In this document: positions 26,042-38,010 of the stretch, in pieces
Layout of the letters: every line of letters begins with the position of its first letter
Numbering within the stretch: the stretch's first letter is position 1
Assembly: GCA_001914235.1 (NCBI GenBank)
Contig: MQUF01000026.1
Span: 102,647 to 166,646 of the forward strand
Origin: Desulfobulbaceae bacterium DB1
Lineage (GTDB): Bacteria > Desulfobacterota > Desulfobulbia > Desulfobulbales > SURF-16
DNA length: 64,000 bases
Direction of reading: 5' to 3'
Program-made: the position numbers and the translations under genes
The notes under the pieces: generated by a model
What the model saw: only the letters and a program-made list of their open reading frames with translations
What the model was told of the DNA's origin: nothing
Database searches by the model: none

Positions 26042-26789
26042 TGTGCAGGCGGCCTTCACTGTCCGGACCCAGGGAAAGACCGCGTACCGCCTTGCCCTGG
26101 GTGGTGAGCCAGCTGATTCGTTTGCCCACGGTGTAATCCCTTTTTTTCCACTCCGTCAGGATTTCTCCGAAAGCGCCTTTCTCCATTTTTTTTATCATGA
26201 TGTCCAGTTCGCCGAGAATTGCCGCCAACAGGGGGAGGCGTTTTTGCATGATGGTGGCGTCGTGCCGGGCAAGCGAGGTGGTTTTGTCCCGGATTTCCTG
26301 GGGAAAGGCGGAAAGAGGGGTGCTGATATTTAAGCCGATCCCCAGCACCACAAGCGGTCGGCCGGCAATGAATTCCGTTTCCGTCAGGATGCCGCCGCAC
26401 TTACGGCCGGAAATCAGCAGGTCATTGGGCCACTTGATGGCCGGTTCAATCCGGCAGATGCGGGAAACGGCTCGGCAGAGAGCAACACCGGCGCCAAGGG
26501 TGATTTTCGGCAGATCAGCGGGTTCCAGGGTCGGCCGCAGAAGAAGGGAAAAATAGAGTCCGCTTTCTCCGTGGGAAAGCCATTGTTTGCCAAGCCTGCC
26601 CCGGCCCCCGGTCTGGTGGTGGGCGATGACCACGGTGCCGGAGGGGATGCCCTCCCGGCCCAATTGCAGGGCGTCGCTGTTGGTGGAGGCGGTTTCCCGG
26701 AGTTGTACAAGCGGATGGCCGGCGATTGCCCCTTGCCGGGAAATTTCTTGCCGGAATGAATCCTCGATGGTGGAGGTTGTATCGTTCAT
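25953..26789 (-). CDS. birA: Biotin--acetyl-CoA-carboxylase ligase
   Basis: Biotin protein ligase that makes biotinyl-AMP and biotinylates carboxylase carriers. Conserved motifs are ETASTNSDAL, HHQTGGRGRLGKQW (the GRGRxG adenylate loop), KWPNDLLISGRKCGGILTE and VLGIGLNIS. The C-terminal SH3-like domain includes LHIRDDQGMVHEVLSGDI. There is no N-terminal helix-turn-helix, so it is a monofunctional ligase and not a repressor. The protein extends about 12 residues past the usual end (QAPAPAEPAPG), and that segment overlaps panE by 89 bp in antisense. Confidence 0.95.
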   Translation of the reverse strand: MNDTTSTIEDSFRQEISRQGAIAGHPLVQLRETASTNSDALQLGREGIPSGTVVIAHHQTGGRGRLGKQWLSHGESGLYFSLLLRPTLEPADLPKITLGAGVALCRAVSRICRIEPAIKWPNDLLISGRKCGGILTETEFIAGRPLVVLGIGLNISTPLSAFPQEIRDKTTSLARHDATIMQKRLPLLAAILGELDIMIKKMEKGAFGEILTEWKKRDYTVGKRISWLTTQGKAVRGLSLGPDSEGRLHIRDDQGMVHEVLSGDIRLQAPAPAEPAPG

Positions 26790-26819
26790 GGTCCCATGGT
26801 ACCCGAAAGACGGAAGGAT

Positions 26820-26876
26820 GGGAATGGGGATTGCGGAATGCGGAATGCGGATTGCGGATCGCGGATTTTGGATTAT
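26820..26876. repeat. Short tandem repeat (GGAATGC/GGATTGC units)
   Basis: Units of 7-8 bp (GGAATGCGGAATGCGGATTGCGGATCGCGGATT region) lie upstream of birA. They are followed at 26923-27038 by a REP1 copy, so this 290-bp gap is almost wholly repeat. Confidence 0.8.
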
Positions 26877-26922
26877 AGTGGTTCCTTGCTGGAATGATCA
26901 ACCAAGCCAATTTAAGATGGTT

Positions 26923-27040
26923 CCGTAAAAACTAAAAAAAACAACCACGGAGGCCGCGGAGCACACAGAGATAACTTCTTGTAATTTAAAAGATTTTTTC
27001 TGTGTTCTCTGTGGTGAAGAAAGATTTTTTACGAGACCAT
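26923..27040. repeat. REP1 element
   Basis: Begins with CCGTAAAAACTAAAAAAAACAACCACGG and ends with CTCTGTGGTGAAGAAAG, TTTTTTACGAG. The outer CGTAAAAA/TTTTTACG arms show the element boundary. Confidence 0.85.
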
Positions 27041-27080
27041 CAATTCAAGCAAAAGAACCTACTCAACAAGGAGACATCCC

Positions 27081-29295
<2,215 letters not shown>

Positions 29296-29317
29296 TTGAT
29301 GAAATCGAAAAGGTCTT

Positions 29318-29543
29318 TTTTTACCACAGAGAGCACAGAGGGCGCAGAGAAAACGTTTTGAATTACAGCCGGTTATCTCCGTGTGCTCCGTGGTCTCTGT
29401 GGTTGATTCTAGGTTTTTGGTAACTATCCAGCTGTTTAGACTGTAGACTGAAGGCTATAGGGCTGCCGGTGCTGTCGTATTACATATTTTAGGCGCTTTT
29501 CCTTCAGTCTACAGCCTTCAGCCTATCTACCTGGATAGTTACA
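29318..29543. repeat. REP1 followed by REP2
   Basis: 29318-29412 is a REP1 copy in inverse orientation (ACCACAGAGAGCACAGAG to CTCCGTGGTCTCTGTGG). 29419-29543 is a REP2 copy nearly identical to 4391-4510, including AGGGCTGCCGGT and TACATATTTTAGG. They fill the gap between ligA and acyP. Confidence 0.92.
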
Positions 29544-29586
29544 GTTTTTGCGAAATTATCAATAATTCACAAGCCGAGGAATCATC

Positions 29587-29865
29587 ATGGCAATAAAAAC
29601 AATACGGGCCAAGGTTTCAGGCCGGGTACAGGGGGTTTATTTCCGTGCCTTCACCCAGGAGGAGGCGGAACGTCTGGGTCTTACGGGCTGGGTGCGTAAT
29701 CTGCCGGACAGATCGGTTGAGGCGGTGATCCGCGGCGAGGCGGAGCAGGTCGACCGGATGATTGCCTGGCTGCACAAAGGGTCCCCCATGGCGGAAGTGA
29801 GGGAGGTTCTGGTGGAGCCTTGCGCCTGCGGCGACGAATTTCCGGATTTTGCCGTCCGCTCCTAG
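29587..29865 (+). CDS. acyP: Acylphosphatase
   Basis: A 92-residue enzyme hydrolysing acyl phosphates. The phosphate-binding loop GRVQGVYFRAF with the catalytic Arg is near residue 20, and the catalytic Asn is in GWVRNLPDRSVE. The gene ends in TAG at 29863-29865, which overlaps the stop of the convergent gene through the palindrome CTAG. Confidence 0.95.
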   Translation: MAIKTIRAKVSGRVQGVYFRAFTQEEAERLGLTGWVRNLPDRSVEAVIRGEAEQVDRMIAWLHKGSPMAEVREVLVEPCACGDEFPDFAVRS

Positions 29866-30584
29866 CCCTTGCCGGGCAGACGGAATCCGTCCCGGTGTTT
29901 GTCGAAGGCCTCTTTCGCCAGTTTTTTGAGTTCTTTTTTTATTTGCGGCAGGGGGATCAGCGGGGGAATCCGGGGAATTTCCGTTTGCACCTGCACCGGT
30001 GGAGTCAGCCGCATTTTTTTTTCCATGGAGTCTAGAAAACCGTTTTCCGGTGCTCCTTCCATGGCGCCATGGGAGCTGTCGGTATCCATCAGGCGCAGAA
30101 AGCCCATGATTGTGCCGATGTCGTTTTGCCGGTAAAAAATTTTGATTTCTTCTTCGATGGTTTCCTGATCATCAAGGAGTTCGGCGTATTTCTCCCGGTA
30201 GCGGGCAACATCCTGAGTGAGCTGCTCATAGGTCTGCATGAAAAGATGCGTGAAGCGACCGGAGGCGGTAAGCCCCTTTGTTTTCACGCCGTCAAAAATA
30301 CGGTCCCGCAATGTGGGTGAGGTGAGGATGTAGGGGTCGTAATACAATTGTTCTTCCAGCCCGGTGAGGGAAAGAAAATCACTGATCAGCTTTTCATCGT
30401 TTAACATGATGTAGATGCGATTCAAGTCCCAGACGATTTTCTGCCCCACTGTTTTGTGGTGGGACAAAATGTCTTTTTCAAGGTCGGCCTTGTCCTCCTC
30501 AATGAGCTTGCGAAAGCCGAAATAGCGGTCCGCCAGTTCCTTCTTTATTTCAAAACTGAGAAACTGACTGATGTCGGAAGTCAT
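29862..30584 (-). CDS. Conserved hypothetical protein, helical
   Basis: A 240-residue protein with no motif I recognise. It is mostly helical and charged (DISQFLSFEIKKELADRYFG, LEKDILSHHKTVGQKIVWDL). A central HLFMQTYEQLTQDVARYREK segment and an EEEIKIFYRQNDIGTIMGFL region follow, then a Pro-rich C-terminus (TPPVQVQTEIPRIPPLIPLP). There is no signal peptide or membrane segment, so it is cytoplasmic. The start was moved to 30584 because the upstream 73-codon extension covers an A+T-rich leader without protein-like composition. It is divergent from dnaG. Function unknown. Confidence 0.75.
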   Translation of the reverse strand: MTSDISQFLSFEIKKELADRYFGFRKLIEEDKADLEKDILSHHKTVGQKIVWDLNRIYIMLNDEKLISDFLSLTGLEEQLYYDPYILTSPTLRDRIFDGVKTKGLTASGRFTHLFMQTYEQLTQDVARYREKYAELLDDQETIEEEIKIFYRQNDIGTIMGFLRLMDTDSSHGAMEGAPENGFLDSMEKKMRLTPPVQVQTEIPRIPPLIPLPQIKKELKKLAKEAFDKHRDGFRLPGKG

Positions 30585-30844
30585 GGGTTGCGTCCCCCGG
30601 GAAGGCGGAAGGGAAAAATGCGGCGGAAGCTGCCGCGGCAGATGCACATTTTTTTCTTGACACAAATGAAGATAAAGGAAAAAGGATAAAGGGCAAAGCA
30701 AAAAGCGTCCTTTTGTAAAAAAAATGTAACTCTCCGGCTCAAGGCGCAAAACCTGCTTCTGCTGCCGGCTTGTTGCAAAAAATTGCTGTTGCCGCGGGAA
30801 CAAGAAAAGCGGTTTTCCCCAAACACCGGCGAGGAAGAGTCCGC

Positions 30845-32617
30845 ATGGCAGTATTTCAAGATAATTCAGCCCGCCTGGTTAAAGATGCCGCCGATATCAT
30901 CGAAGTCATCGGCGAGCATGTCCAGCTGCAGCGCGCCGGCGTGCGGTATAAAGGGCTCTGTCCGTTCCATTCGGAAAAAACTCCCTCCTTTACCGTGAGT
31001 CGCGAACGGCAGCTTTATCACTGCTTCGGCTGCAATGAAAGCGGTGATGTCTTGGCGTTCATGATGAAATATCATAACATGACCTTTCCCGATGCCGTGG
31101 CTGCGCTGGCCCGCCGCTACGGCGTCACCCTGGAGGAAAGCGAACTGTCGCCGGATGAGCGCCGGAAAAAAGAGGAGCGGGATCTCCTTTATCAGGCCAA
31201 CGGGATCGCGGCCGGGATTTTTCACCGGTTTTTAGCCGAAGATCCCGGAGCGTTCAAGGCACGCCGGTATCTGGAAAAACGGGGGATAGGCGAGGAGATC
31301 ATCAATCGTTTCCAGCTTGGTTATGCACCGGAACGATGGGATTTTCTGGTGCACGGCCTGTCTGATGCGCGCGTTGCGGAAAAAGAGGCGGTGGCCGCCG
31401 GCCTGCTGGTGAAAAAAGATGACGGCGGGGTTTATGATCGCTTCCGGGATCGGGTTATTTTTCCGATTTTTTCCGCAAATGGTCAGATTGCCGGCTTTGG
31501 CGGGAGAATTCTCGGAGACGGGCAACCGAAATATCTGAACAGCCCGGAAACAGCGGTTTTTAATAAAAGCAGCACCCTGTTCGGCCTCTATCAGACCAAG
31601 GCCGCCATTCGCCAGGCGCGCAAATGCCTCGTCGTCGAGGGGAATTTTGATCTGCTTTCTTTGGTGGCACGGGGGTTGGAGTATGTTGTCGCCCCTCTCG
31701 GCACGGCGCTCACTGCCCAGCATGTCAAGATTTTGAAGCGATATACCTCCGAAGCGATTGTCCTTTTTGATGGGGATCAGGCCGGGGTCAAGGCGGCCAT
31801 GCGCTCGGTGCCTCTTTTCCTTGCCGAGCAGCTCGATGCCAGGGTGGTCGTGCTTCCCGCGGATCAGGATCCGGATTCCTTTGTCAACAAGTTCGGCAAG
31901 GAGCAGTTGGAACAAAAAATAAAGCAGGCCAAGGAGTTACCGGAATTCCTTTTTGGCCGGCTGGTGGAAGAGCATGGTTTGAGTCTGGCGGGCAAAGGCA
32001 GGATCCTGCGGGAACTGCTGCCTGTCATTGCCTCCATCGGCAATCGCCCGTTGCAGAAAAATCTTTTTGTCGCCCATTTCAGCGACAAGCTCGGGCTGCC
32101 TCCGGAGGCCATGCTGGATTCAGCGGCTTTTCCTCCGGCCGGGCAGCGATCAGCCCCTGCTCCCCCGGCGGCGAAGCCTTTGCAATTGTCCCGGAACTAT
32201 CGCCGGGTGCTGGAGTTTCTGCTGGTCTACCCCGATACCCTGCCCGATTTTCTCCAGGCCGGGCTGGAAGAATTTGCCGAAAATGAAAATGAGGCAGGGG
32301 AAATTATCCTCGCCGCATTAAAGAGTCCGGCGTTGCAACATGAAAAGAAACCCGGCACCGAGGAGTTGCTGGAAAACCTGCCGCAACGGGAAAGGAGTTT
32401 TGTGGCGCAGATCCTGATTGACGCGCCCGCCTTTGACGATGGAATAAAGGAAGCCATGCTTGCGGAAATGACGGCCTGGTTGCGCAGGCAGGTATGGCAG
32501 TTGCGTAAGGCGATTCTGGTGAAGAGTATTCATGAGGCACAGCTTCACGGTAATGATGATTTGTTGATGGAACTTCTCGAAAAGAAAAAAGAAATGGACG
32601 AAGCTTCATATCCATAA
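30845..32617 (+). CDS. dnaG: DNA primase
   Basis: A 590-residue primase. The N-terminal zinc-binding domain is GLCPFHSEKTPSFTVS..YHCFGCNESGDV (Cys-x2-His..Cys-x2-Cys). The RNA polymerase/TOPRIM core has VVEGNFDLLSLVARG and the acidic LFDGDQAGVKAAM. A C-terminal DnaB-interacting helical domain completes it. The start is set at the Met before AVFQDNSARL with a GAGGAAGAG site; a 25-codon extension upstream overlaps the leader. It is followed by rpoD, the classical macromolecular-synthesis operon order, with rpsU absent. Confidence 0.96.
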   Translation: MAVFQDNSARLVKDAADIIEVIGEHVQLQRAGVRYKGLCPFHSEKTPSFTVSRERQLYHCFGCNESGDVLAFMMKYHNMTFPDAVAALARRYGVTLEESELSPDERRKKEERDLLYQANGIAAGIFHRFLAEDPGAFKARRYLEKRGIGEEIINRFQLGYAPERWDFLVHGLSDARVAEKEAVAAGLLVKKDDGGVYDRFRDRVIFPIFSANGQIAGFGGRILGDGQPKYLNSPETAVFNKSSTLFGLYQTKAAIRQARKCLVVEGNFDLLSLVARGLEYVVAPLGTALTAQHVKILKRYTSEAIVLFDGDQAGVKAAMRSVPLFLAEQLDARVVVLPADQDPDSFVNKFGKEQLEQKIKQAKELPEFLFGRLVEEHGLSLAGKGRILRELLPVIASIGNRPLQKNLFVAHFSDKLGLPPEAMLDSAAFPPAGQRSAPAPPAAKPLQLSRNYRRVLEFLLVYPDTLPDFLQAGLEEFAENENEAGEIILAALKSPALQHEKKPGTEELLENLPQRERSFVAQILIDAPAFDDGIKEAMLAEMTAWLRRQVWQLRKAILVKSIHEAQLHGNDDLLMELLEKKKEMDEASYP

Positions 32618-32678
32618 TATGTTGTACTGGTTTTGTTGACCCCGGCGCGATGGACATTCCCCTTCAGGAGTATATCTT

Positions 32679-34274
32679 GTGGCAAAAAGAAAAAAGCTGA
32701 ACAAAGAGCATGAATTGCTGGAAGAGGCTGATCAGACGGATTTTCTGGCGGCGGGCGATGATCTGCCGCCGGAAAACCAGCTGGACGAATCCGCGGATGA
32801 CCTTACCTTCCTGTTCGGAGATAATGAGGCGGAAGAACCGGAGGAATCGGAAGTTGATGATAATGACTTTTATTACGGTACAAATGAAGAGCTGATCAGT
32901 GTCGGGCCCGCGTCGGCCGCCCTGATGCGGGAAATTGATCCGGTTAAGGCCTATTTGCGGGAAATGGGAGCCGTTCCCCTCCTTTCCTCGCCTGAAGAAA
33001 TTGAAATAGCCAAAAAAATCGAAAAGGGGCAGCGTTACATGCAGAACGGACTGCTGGCCATCCCTCTTACCCTGGAGGTGCTGCGCAGGAACCGTGACGA
33101 CCTGGTTGCAGGGAATTGCCAGATCGGTGATGTGTTGCGCGGGATCAATGAAAATGACGGCGCCAAGATAAAGGAAAAATTTGTTCGGCAGGTTACCGAG
33201 GCCCTGCGCATCGACAGGGAGCGAAAAGCCCTGCGCGCCGACCTGCATGATGCAGCGCTGGATCAGCCTTCCAGTGTGAAGATCATGGTGCGTATTGACC
33301 GCTCCAATCATTCCATCGCCGCTCTTTTCCAGGATGATCTGCTGCAGGCCAAGTATCTGGGCGAAGCCCTGGATGAGGTGAAAGCCCTGGTCAAGCAGTT
33401 TGAGGCACTGGCAACCCGCAAAAAAAATGAAGGCACCGGCAGCGAAAAAATAGACAGACAACTCTCCGGTCTGGAGGAGGAGTGCGGTCTTGATTATGAA
33501 TCTCTTGCCCAGGCGCTGGCCCAGATAGGCCTTGGTGAGGAAATAAGCCGCGAGGCCAAAAAAGAGCTTACCCATGCCAATCTGCGGCTGGTGGTCAGCG
33601 TTGCCAAGAAGTATATGAACAGGGGCTTGCAGCTGCTTGATCTCATCCAGGAGGGCAATATCGGTTTGATGAAGGCGGTGGATAAGTTTGAGTACCGTCG
33701 GGGATTCAAGTTCAGTACCTATGCAACCTGGTGGATACGGCAGGCCATCAACCGCGCCATTGCCGATCAGGGACGGACCATTCGTATTCCGGTGCACATG
33801 ATCGACACCATCAACCGTCTGCTGAAAGGGGCCAAGGAGTTTGTCCGCGATGAGGGTCGGGAGCCCACTCCGGAAGAGATTTCCGCCCGGCTTGATGTGG
33901 ACCTTGAAAAGGTGCGCAATATTCTCAAGATCTGTAAGGAGCCCGTTTCCCTTGACACCCCTGTCGGCAGTGACGAGGAAAGCAACCTGACCGATTTTAT
34001 CGAAGATGCCGATGCCGTCTCCCCCCATGAGGCAACCATCCAGGACAATCTGCGCCAGCAGCTGCGCAAGGTGCTGGGCTCCCTGACCGAGAGAGAGGAA
34101 AGCGTGTTGCGCATGCGTTTCGGCATCGACACGGAAAAAGACCTCACCCTGGAGGAGGTCGGCAAGACCTTTTCCGTTACCCGGGAAAGAATTCGCCAGA
34201 TAGAGGCCAAGGCCTTGAAAAAATTGAAACATCCGAATCGGAAAAAACATCTGGAAAGTTTCATGCGAGACTGA
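32679..34274 (+). CDS. rpoD: Housekeeping sigma-70 factor RpoD
   Basis: A 531-residue primary sigma factor. Region 1.2 is [20 protein letters not shown]. Region 2 contains [40 protein letters not shown] and [17 protein letters not shown]. Regions 3 and 4 follow, including [14 protein letters not shown] and [24 protein letters not shown] end ([19 protein letters not shown]). The GTG start follows AGGAG by 8 bp. The N-terminus is only about 85 residues of acidic, low-complexity sequence before region 1.2. The conserved region 1.1 helix bundle is not recognisable. It lies 61 bp after dnaG. Confidence 0.96.
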   Translation: MAKRKKLNKEHELLEEADQTDFLAAGDDLPPENQLDESADDLTFLFGDNEAEEPEESEVDDNDFYYGTNEELISVGPASAALMREIDPVKAYLREMGAVPLLSSPEEIEIAKKIEKGQRYMQNGLLAIPLTLEVLRRNRDDLVAGNCQIGDVLRGINENDGAKIKEKFVRQVTEALRIDRERKALRADLHDAALDQPSSVKIMVRIDRSNHSIAALFQDDLLQAKYLGEALDEVKALVKQFEALATRKKNEGTGSEKIDRQLSGLEEECGLDYESLAQALAQIGLGEEISREAKKELTHANLRLVVSVAKKYMNRGLQLLDLIQEGNIGLMKAVDKFEYRRGFKFSTYATWWIRQAINRAIADQGRTIRIPVHMIDTINRLLKGAKEFVRDEGREPTPEEISARLDVDLEKVRNILKICKEPVSLDTPVGSDEESNLTDFIEDADAVSPHEATIQDNLRQQLRKVLGSLTEREESVLRMRFGIDTEKDLTLEEVGKTFSVTRERIRQIEAKALKKLKHPNRKKHLESFMRD

Positions 34275-34285
34275 TTGCCGAACTT

Positions 34286-35395
34286 GTGAATGAATTATTA
34301 GACCGGATTGCCCTTTCGCTCGCTCCGGGCCTTGGGCCGCGGAGCTGGAACAAGCTGCTGGATGTCTTTGGTGACGCGGGGACCGTTTTAGCGGCGGATC
34401 ACGAGCTGATTCGCCGGAAAGTTCCCGGTGTCGGCGCAAAAGTCATCGCCGCTATCGACAGGGTGCGGCTGCGGGCCGAAGCGGAGTCGGAGCTTGAGCG
34501 CGCTTCCCGTGCCGGGATCCGGATAATCGCCTCCTGTGATGACGATTATCCGGAACTGCTCAGCAATATCAGCGACCCGCCTGTTCTTCTCTATGTCAAG
34601 GGTGATGCGGCGCTGCTGAGAAGCCCCTGTCTCGGAATTGTCGGGGCCAGGGCCTCCACTGTCTATGGGCAGCGAATCGCGGCTGATTTGGCGGGCCGCC
34701 TTTGCCGGAGGGGATTGACCGTGGTCAGCGGCCTTGCGCTCGGCATCGATGCCGCGGCCCATTCCGGCGCCTTGCGGGCAAACGGTGCCACCATTGCCGT
34801 TCTCGGGTGCGGGCTGGACGTGGTATATCCCCGGCAGAATGAAAATCTCCATGCGGAAATAGGTGAACGGGGCGCCCTGGTCAGTGAATACCGCCTCGGC
34901 ACCCTGCCGGAACCGTTCCGTTTCCCGGCGCGTAATCGCATCATCAGCGGCCTTTCCCTCGGGGTGGTTGTCGTCGAGGCGGCGAAAAAGTCCGGCTCCC
35001 TGATTACGGCGCGAATGGCCCTTGAGCAGGGCCGTGAGGTCTTTGCCATCCCCGGCCGCATCGATTCCAGCAAAAGCGAGGGGGCTCATCGCCTGCTGCA
35101 GGAAGGGGCCAAGCTGGTGCATAGCGTTGATGATATCCTGGAAGAAATTGCCCATGGTGTTTCCGACCTTTGTCCGCCGCAGAAGAAGTCTGCGGCACGG
35201 ATTGCCCTGTCGACCGAGGAGGCAATACTTTTTGCCCTGCTTGATGTCTATCCGCGCAATATTGATGAATTGATCCAGCAGAGCGGCATGACCGCCCAGA
35301 AGGTCAATGAGGTGCTGTTGCTTCTTGAATTAAAAGGAGCGATTGAGGTGCTGCCGGGTGGGCAATATCAGAAGAAAGGTGAGGGGATGGGGTAG
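34286..35395 (+). CDS. dprA: DNA-processing protein DprA/Smf
   Basis: A 369-residue single-strand DNA-binding protein that loads RecA during transformation. An N-terminal helix-hairpin-helix region (LAPGLGPRSWNKLLDVFGDA) is followed by the Rossmann-like core. Visible core motifs are IVGARASTVYGQRIAADLAG, SGLALGIDAAAHSGAL, AVLGCGLDVVYPRQN, FPARNRIISGLSLGVVVVEA and GREVFAIPG. A C-terminal winged-helix (DLO3-like) part ends the protein. The GTG start follows rpoD by 11 bp, so it may be read with it. Confidence 0.95.
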   Translation: MNELLDRIALSLAPGLGPRSWNKLLDVFGDAGTVLAADHELIRRKVPGVGAKVIAAIDRVRLRAEAESELERASRAGIRIIASCDDDYPELLSNISDPPVLLYVKGDAALLRSPCLGIVGARASTVYGQRIAADLAGRLCRRGLTVVSGLALGIDAAAHSGALRANGATIAVLGCGLDVVYPRQNENLHAEIGERGALVSEYRLGTLPEPFRFPARNRIISGLSLGVVVVEAAKKSGSLITARMALEQGREVFAIPGRIDSSKSEGAHRLLQEGAKLVHSVDDILEEIAHGVSDLCPPQKKSAARIALSTEEAILFALLDVYPRNIDELIQQSGMTAQKVNEVLLLLELKGAIEVLPGGQYQKKGEGMG

Positions 35396-35401
35396 TTTGG
35401 G

Positions 35402-35552
<151 letters not shown>

Positions 35553-35623
35553 ATGATATATGATCTTTCATAAAATTATTTTTTTTATTCATCTTGATTG
35601 GCCAGCTATAAAGTAAACAAATT

Positions 35624-37915
35624 ATGTCTAAATCATTGATCATTGTTGAATCTCCGGCCAAGGCCCGGACCCTGCAGAGATATCTCGGCAATTCTTTTAC
35701 CGTAAAGGCCTCTGTCGGGCATATCCGCGATTTGCCGGTTAAAACTCTCGGCGTGGATGTGGAGCATGACTTCCAGCCGAAGTATGTCACCATCCGCGGC
35801 AAGGGAAAAATCATTAATGAGCTGAAGGCCGCGGCAAAGAGCGCTGATGAAATTTATCTCGCCCCTGACCCGGATCGTGAAGGCGAGGCCATTGCCTGGC
35901 ATATTGCCTCGTCAATCGAGGTTACCGATAAGCCGGTTCATCGGGTTCTTTTTCATGAGTTGACCAAAAAAGCCATTCTTGCCGCCATTGCCAATGCCAC
36001 CGAGATCGACCACAATAAATTCGAGGCGCAGCAGGCCCGCCGCATACTTGACAGGCTGGTCGGTTATCAGATTTCCCCTTTGCTGTGGGATAAAGTGCGG
36101 CGCGGACTCAGCGCCGGACGGGTTCAGTCCGTTGCCGTGCGCATGGTTTGCGAGCGGGAAAAGGAAATAGCCGCCTTTACCGCGGTTGAGTATTGGTCGG
36201 TGACCGCCGCCCTGCAGCAGGATGGCCCCCCTTCTTTTTCGGCTCAGGTTGAGGAGGTGAACGGCCAGAAGCTGACAAACAGAAAAAACAGCCGCATCAA
36301 GGATGAAGATCAGGCCCGGATTATTGTCGCTGATCTGAAAAAGGCTGATTTCATCATTAAAAAAGTCAGCAAGAAAAAGACCAAACGCAATCCCAGTCCG
36401 CCCTTTATCACCAGCACCATGCAGATCGAGGCGAACCGCAAGCTGCGTTTCTCGGCAAAAAAAACCATGACCCTGGCCCAGCGCCTCTATGAGGGAATCG
36501 CCATCGGCGATGACGGTCCCACCGGACTGATAACCTATATGCGTACCGATTCTACCCGCATTAACGATGATGCCCTGGGCCAGGCCAGGGACTTTATCCG
36601 CACCGCCTACGGCCCTGATTTCCTCCCGGAAAAGGCCAATATTTACCGGGCGAAAAAGTCGGCCCAGGACGCCCATGAGGCGATTCGGCCGACCGATGTC
36701 ACGAAAACGCCGGAACAACTTGTCCCTTATCTGGAAAAGGACATGTTGTCCCTTTACACCCTGATCTGGAAACGGTTTGTGGCAAGCCAGATGTCTCCCG
36801 CTCTTTACGACCAGACCACGGTTACTATCGTGGCCGGCGATTATGGTTTGAAGGCGGCGGGCTCCATTGTTCGCTTTCTCGGCTTCATGACCCTCTATGT
36901 GGAAGCGGTCGATGAAGGACAGGCCGCCCAGGGACAGGAAAAAGATGTTGTGCTGCCTGATCTGCTGGAAGGCGCCCGGCTCGATTTGCTCGACCTGGAG
37001 GCAAAGCAGCATTTTACCCAGCCTCCTCCTCGATATACCGAGGCCACTCTGGTCAAGGCTTTGGAGGAAAACGGCGTGGGCCGGCCGAGCACCTATGCCT
37101 CGATTTTGTCCACCATCCAGGAAAAGGAATATGTTCTGCTGGATCAGCGCAAATTTTTCCCCACCGATCTCGGCACACTGGTGAACGAACTGCTTGTGCA
37201 GCATTTCCCCGCTATCATGGACACGGAGTTCACCGCCATGATGGAACAGAATCTTGATCAGGTGGAGGAAGGCACCGTTGACTGGCTGCGGATTCTGCGC
37301 GATTTTTACGGTCCCTTCAGCCAGGCGCTGGAGCAGGCGAAAAAGGAAATGAAGTCGGTCAAGCGTTCAGCCGAGCCGACGGATATCCGCTGCTCCCTCT
37401 GCAATGGAATCATGGTGATCAAGTGGGGGAAGAAAGGGGAGTTTCTTGCCTGTGAAAAATATCCTGAGTGTAAAAACACCCAGGATTTCAGCCGGGACGG
37501 CAGCGGCGGCATAATCCCGGTGGAGAGGGATGTACCGGAGGAGTCGGGCCAGGTCTGCGAGAAATGCGGCAAACCCCTGGTGTATAAAGTTGGCCGTTAT
37601 GGCAAATTCCTTGCATGTTCTGGATATCCGGAGTGCAAGCACATTCAGGCCGAAACAACCGGGGTGCGCTGCCCAGAGCCAGGTTGTGACGGCGAATTGA
37701 TAAAAAAGATTTCCAAGCGGGGCAAGGTCTTCTACAGTTGCAACCGCTATCCCAAATGTTCTTTTGCCTTGTGGGATAAGCCGGTGAGCCGGAGGTGCCC
37801 CGATTGCGACTCTCCCTATCTGCTGGAGAAGGAAAGCAAGAAAAGCGGACGGTATTTGAAATGTCCGGATGCGAAGTGTGGTTTCAGGGAAAAAATAAAC
37901 GATGAGGAAGAATGA
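35624..37915 (+). CDS. topA: DNA topoisomerase I
   Basis: A 763-residue type IA topoisomerase relaxing negative supercoils. The TOPRIM domain is LIIVESPAKARTLQRYLG..LAPDPDREGEAIAWH. The active-site Tyr is in GLITYMRTDSTRI (about residue 307). PTEATLVKALEENGVGRPSTYAS-like core motifs appear. The C-terminus has four Cys4-type zinc ribbons, starting at CSLCNGIMV, CEKCGKPLV, CPEPGCDGE and CPDCDSPYL. No strong ribosome site precedes the ATG. Confidence 0.97.
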   Translation: MSKSLIIVESPAKARTLQRYLGNSFTVKASVGHIRDLPVKTLGVDVEHDFQPKYVTIRGKGKIINELKAAAKSADEIYLAPDPDREGEAIAWHIASSIEVTDKPVHRVLFHELTKKAILAAIANATEIDHNKFEAQQARRILDRLVGYQISPLLWDKVRRGLSAGRVQSVAVRMVCEREKEIAAFTAVEYWSVTAALQQDGPPSFSAQVEEVNGQKLTNRKNSRIKDEDQARIIVADLKKADFIIKKVSKKKTKRNPSPPFITSTMQIEANRKLRFSAKKTMTLAQRLYEGIAIGDDGPTGLITYMRTDSTRINDDALGQARDFIRTAYGPDFLPEKANIYRAKKSAQDAHEAIRPTDVTKTPEQLVPYLEKDMLSLYTLIWKRFVASQMSPALYDQTTVTIVAGDYGLKAAGSIVRFLGFMTLYVEAVDEGQAAQGQEKDVVLPDLLEGARLDLLDLEAKQHFTQPPPRYTEATLVKALEENGVGRPSTYASILSTIQEKEYVLLDQRKFFPTDLGTLVNELLVQHFPAIMDTEFTAMMEQNLDQVEEGTVDWLRILRDFYGPFSQALEQAKKEMKSVKRSAEPTDIRCSLCNGIMVIKWGKKGEFLACEKYPECKNTQDFSRDGSGGIIPVERDVPEESGQVCEKCGKPLVYKVGRYGKFLACSGYPECKHIQAETTGVRCPEPGCDGELIKKISKRGKVFYSCNRYPKCSFALWDKPVSRRCPDCDSPYLLEKESKKSGRYLKCPDAKCGFREKINDEEE

Positions 37916-38010
37916 GATTGTAAAAAAAATGGACTTTTTTCGGTTTGATGCTTAAAATATTTTTATGATTCACCGCTTTTTGGGGCAAAGTCTATATTCA
38001 GGAGGCTGAC

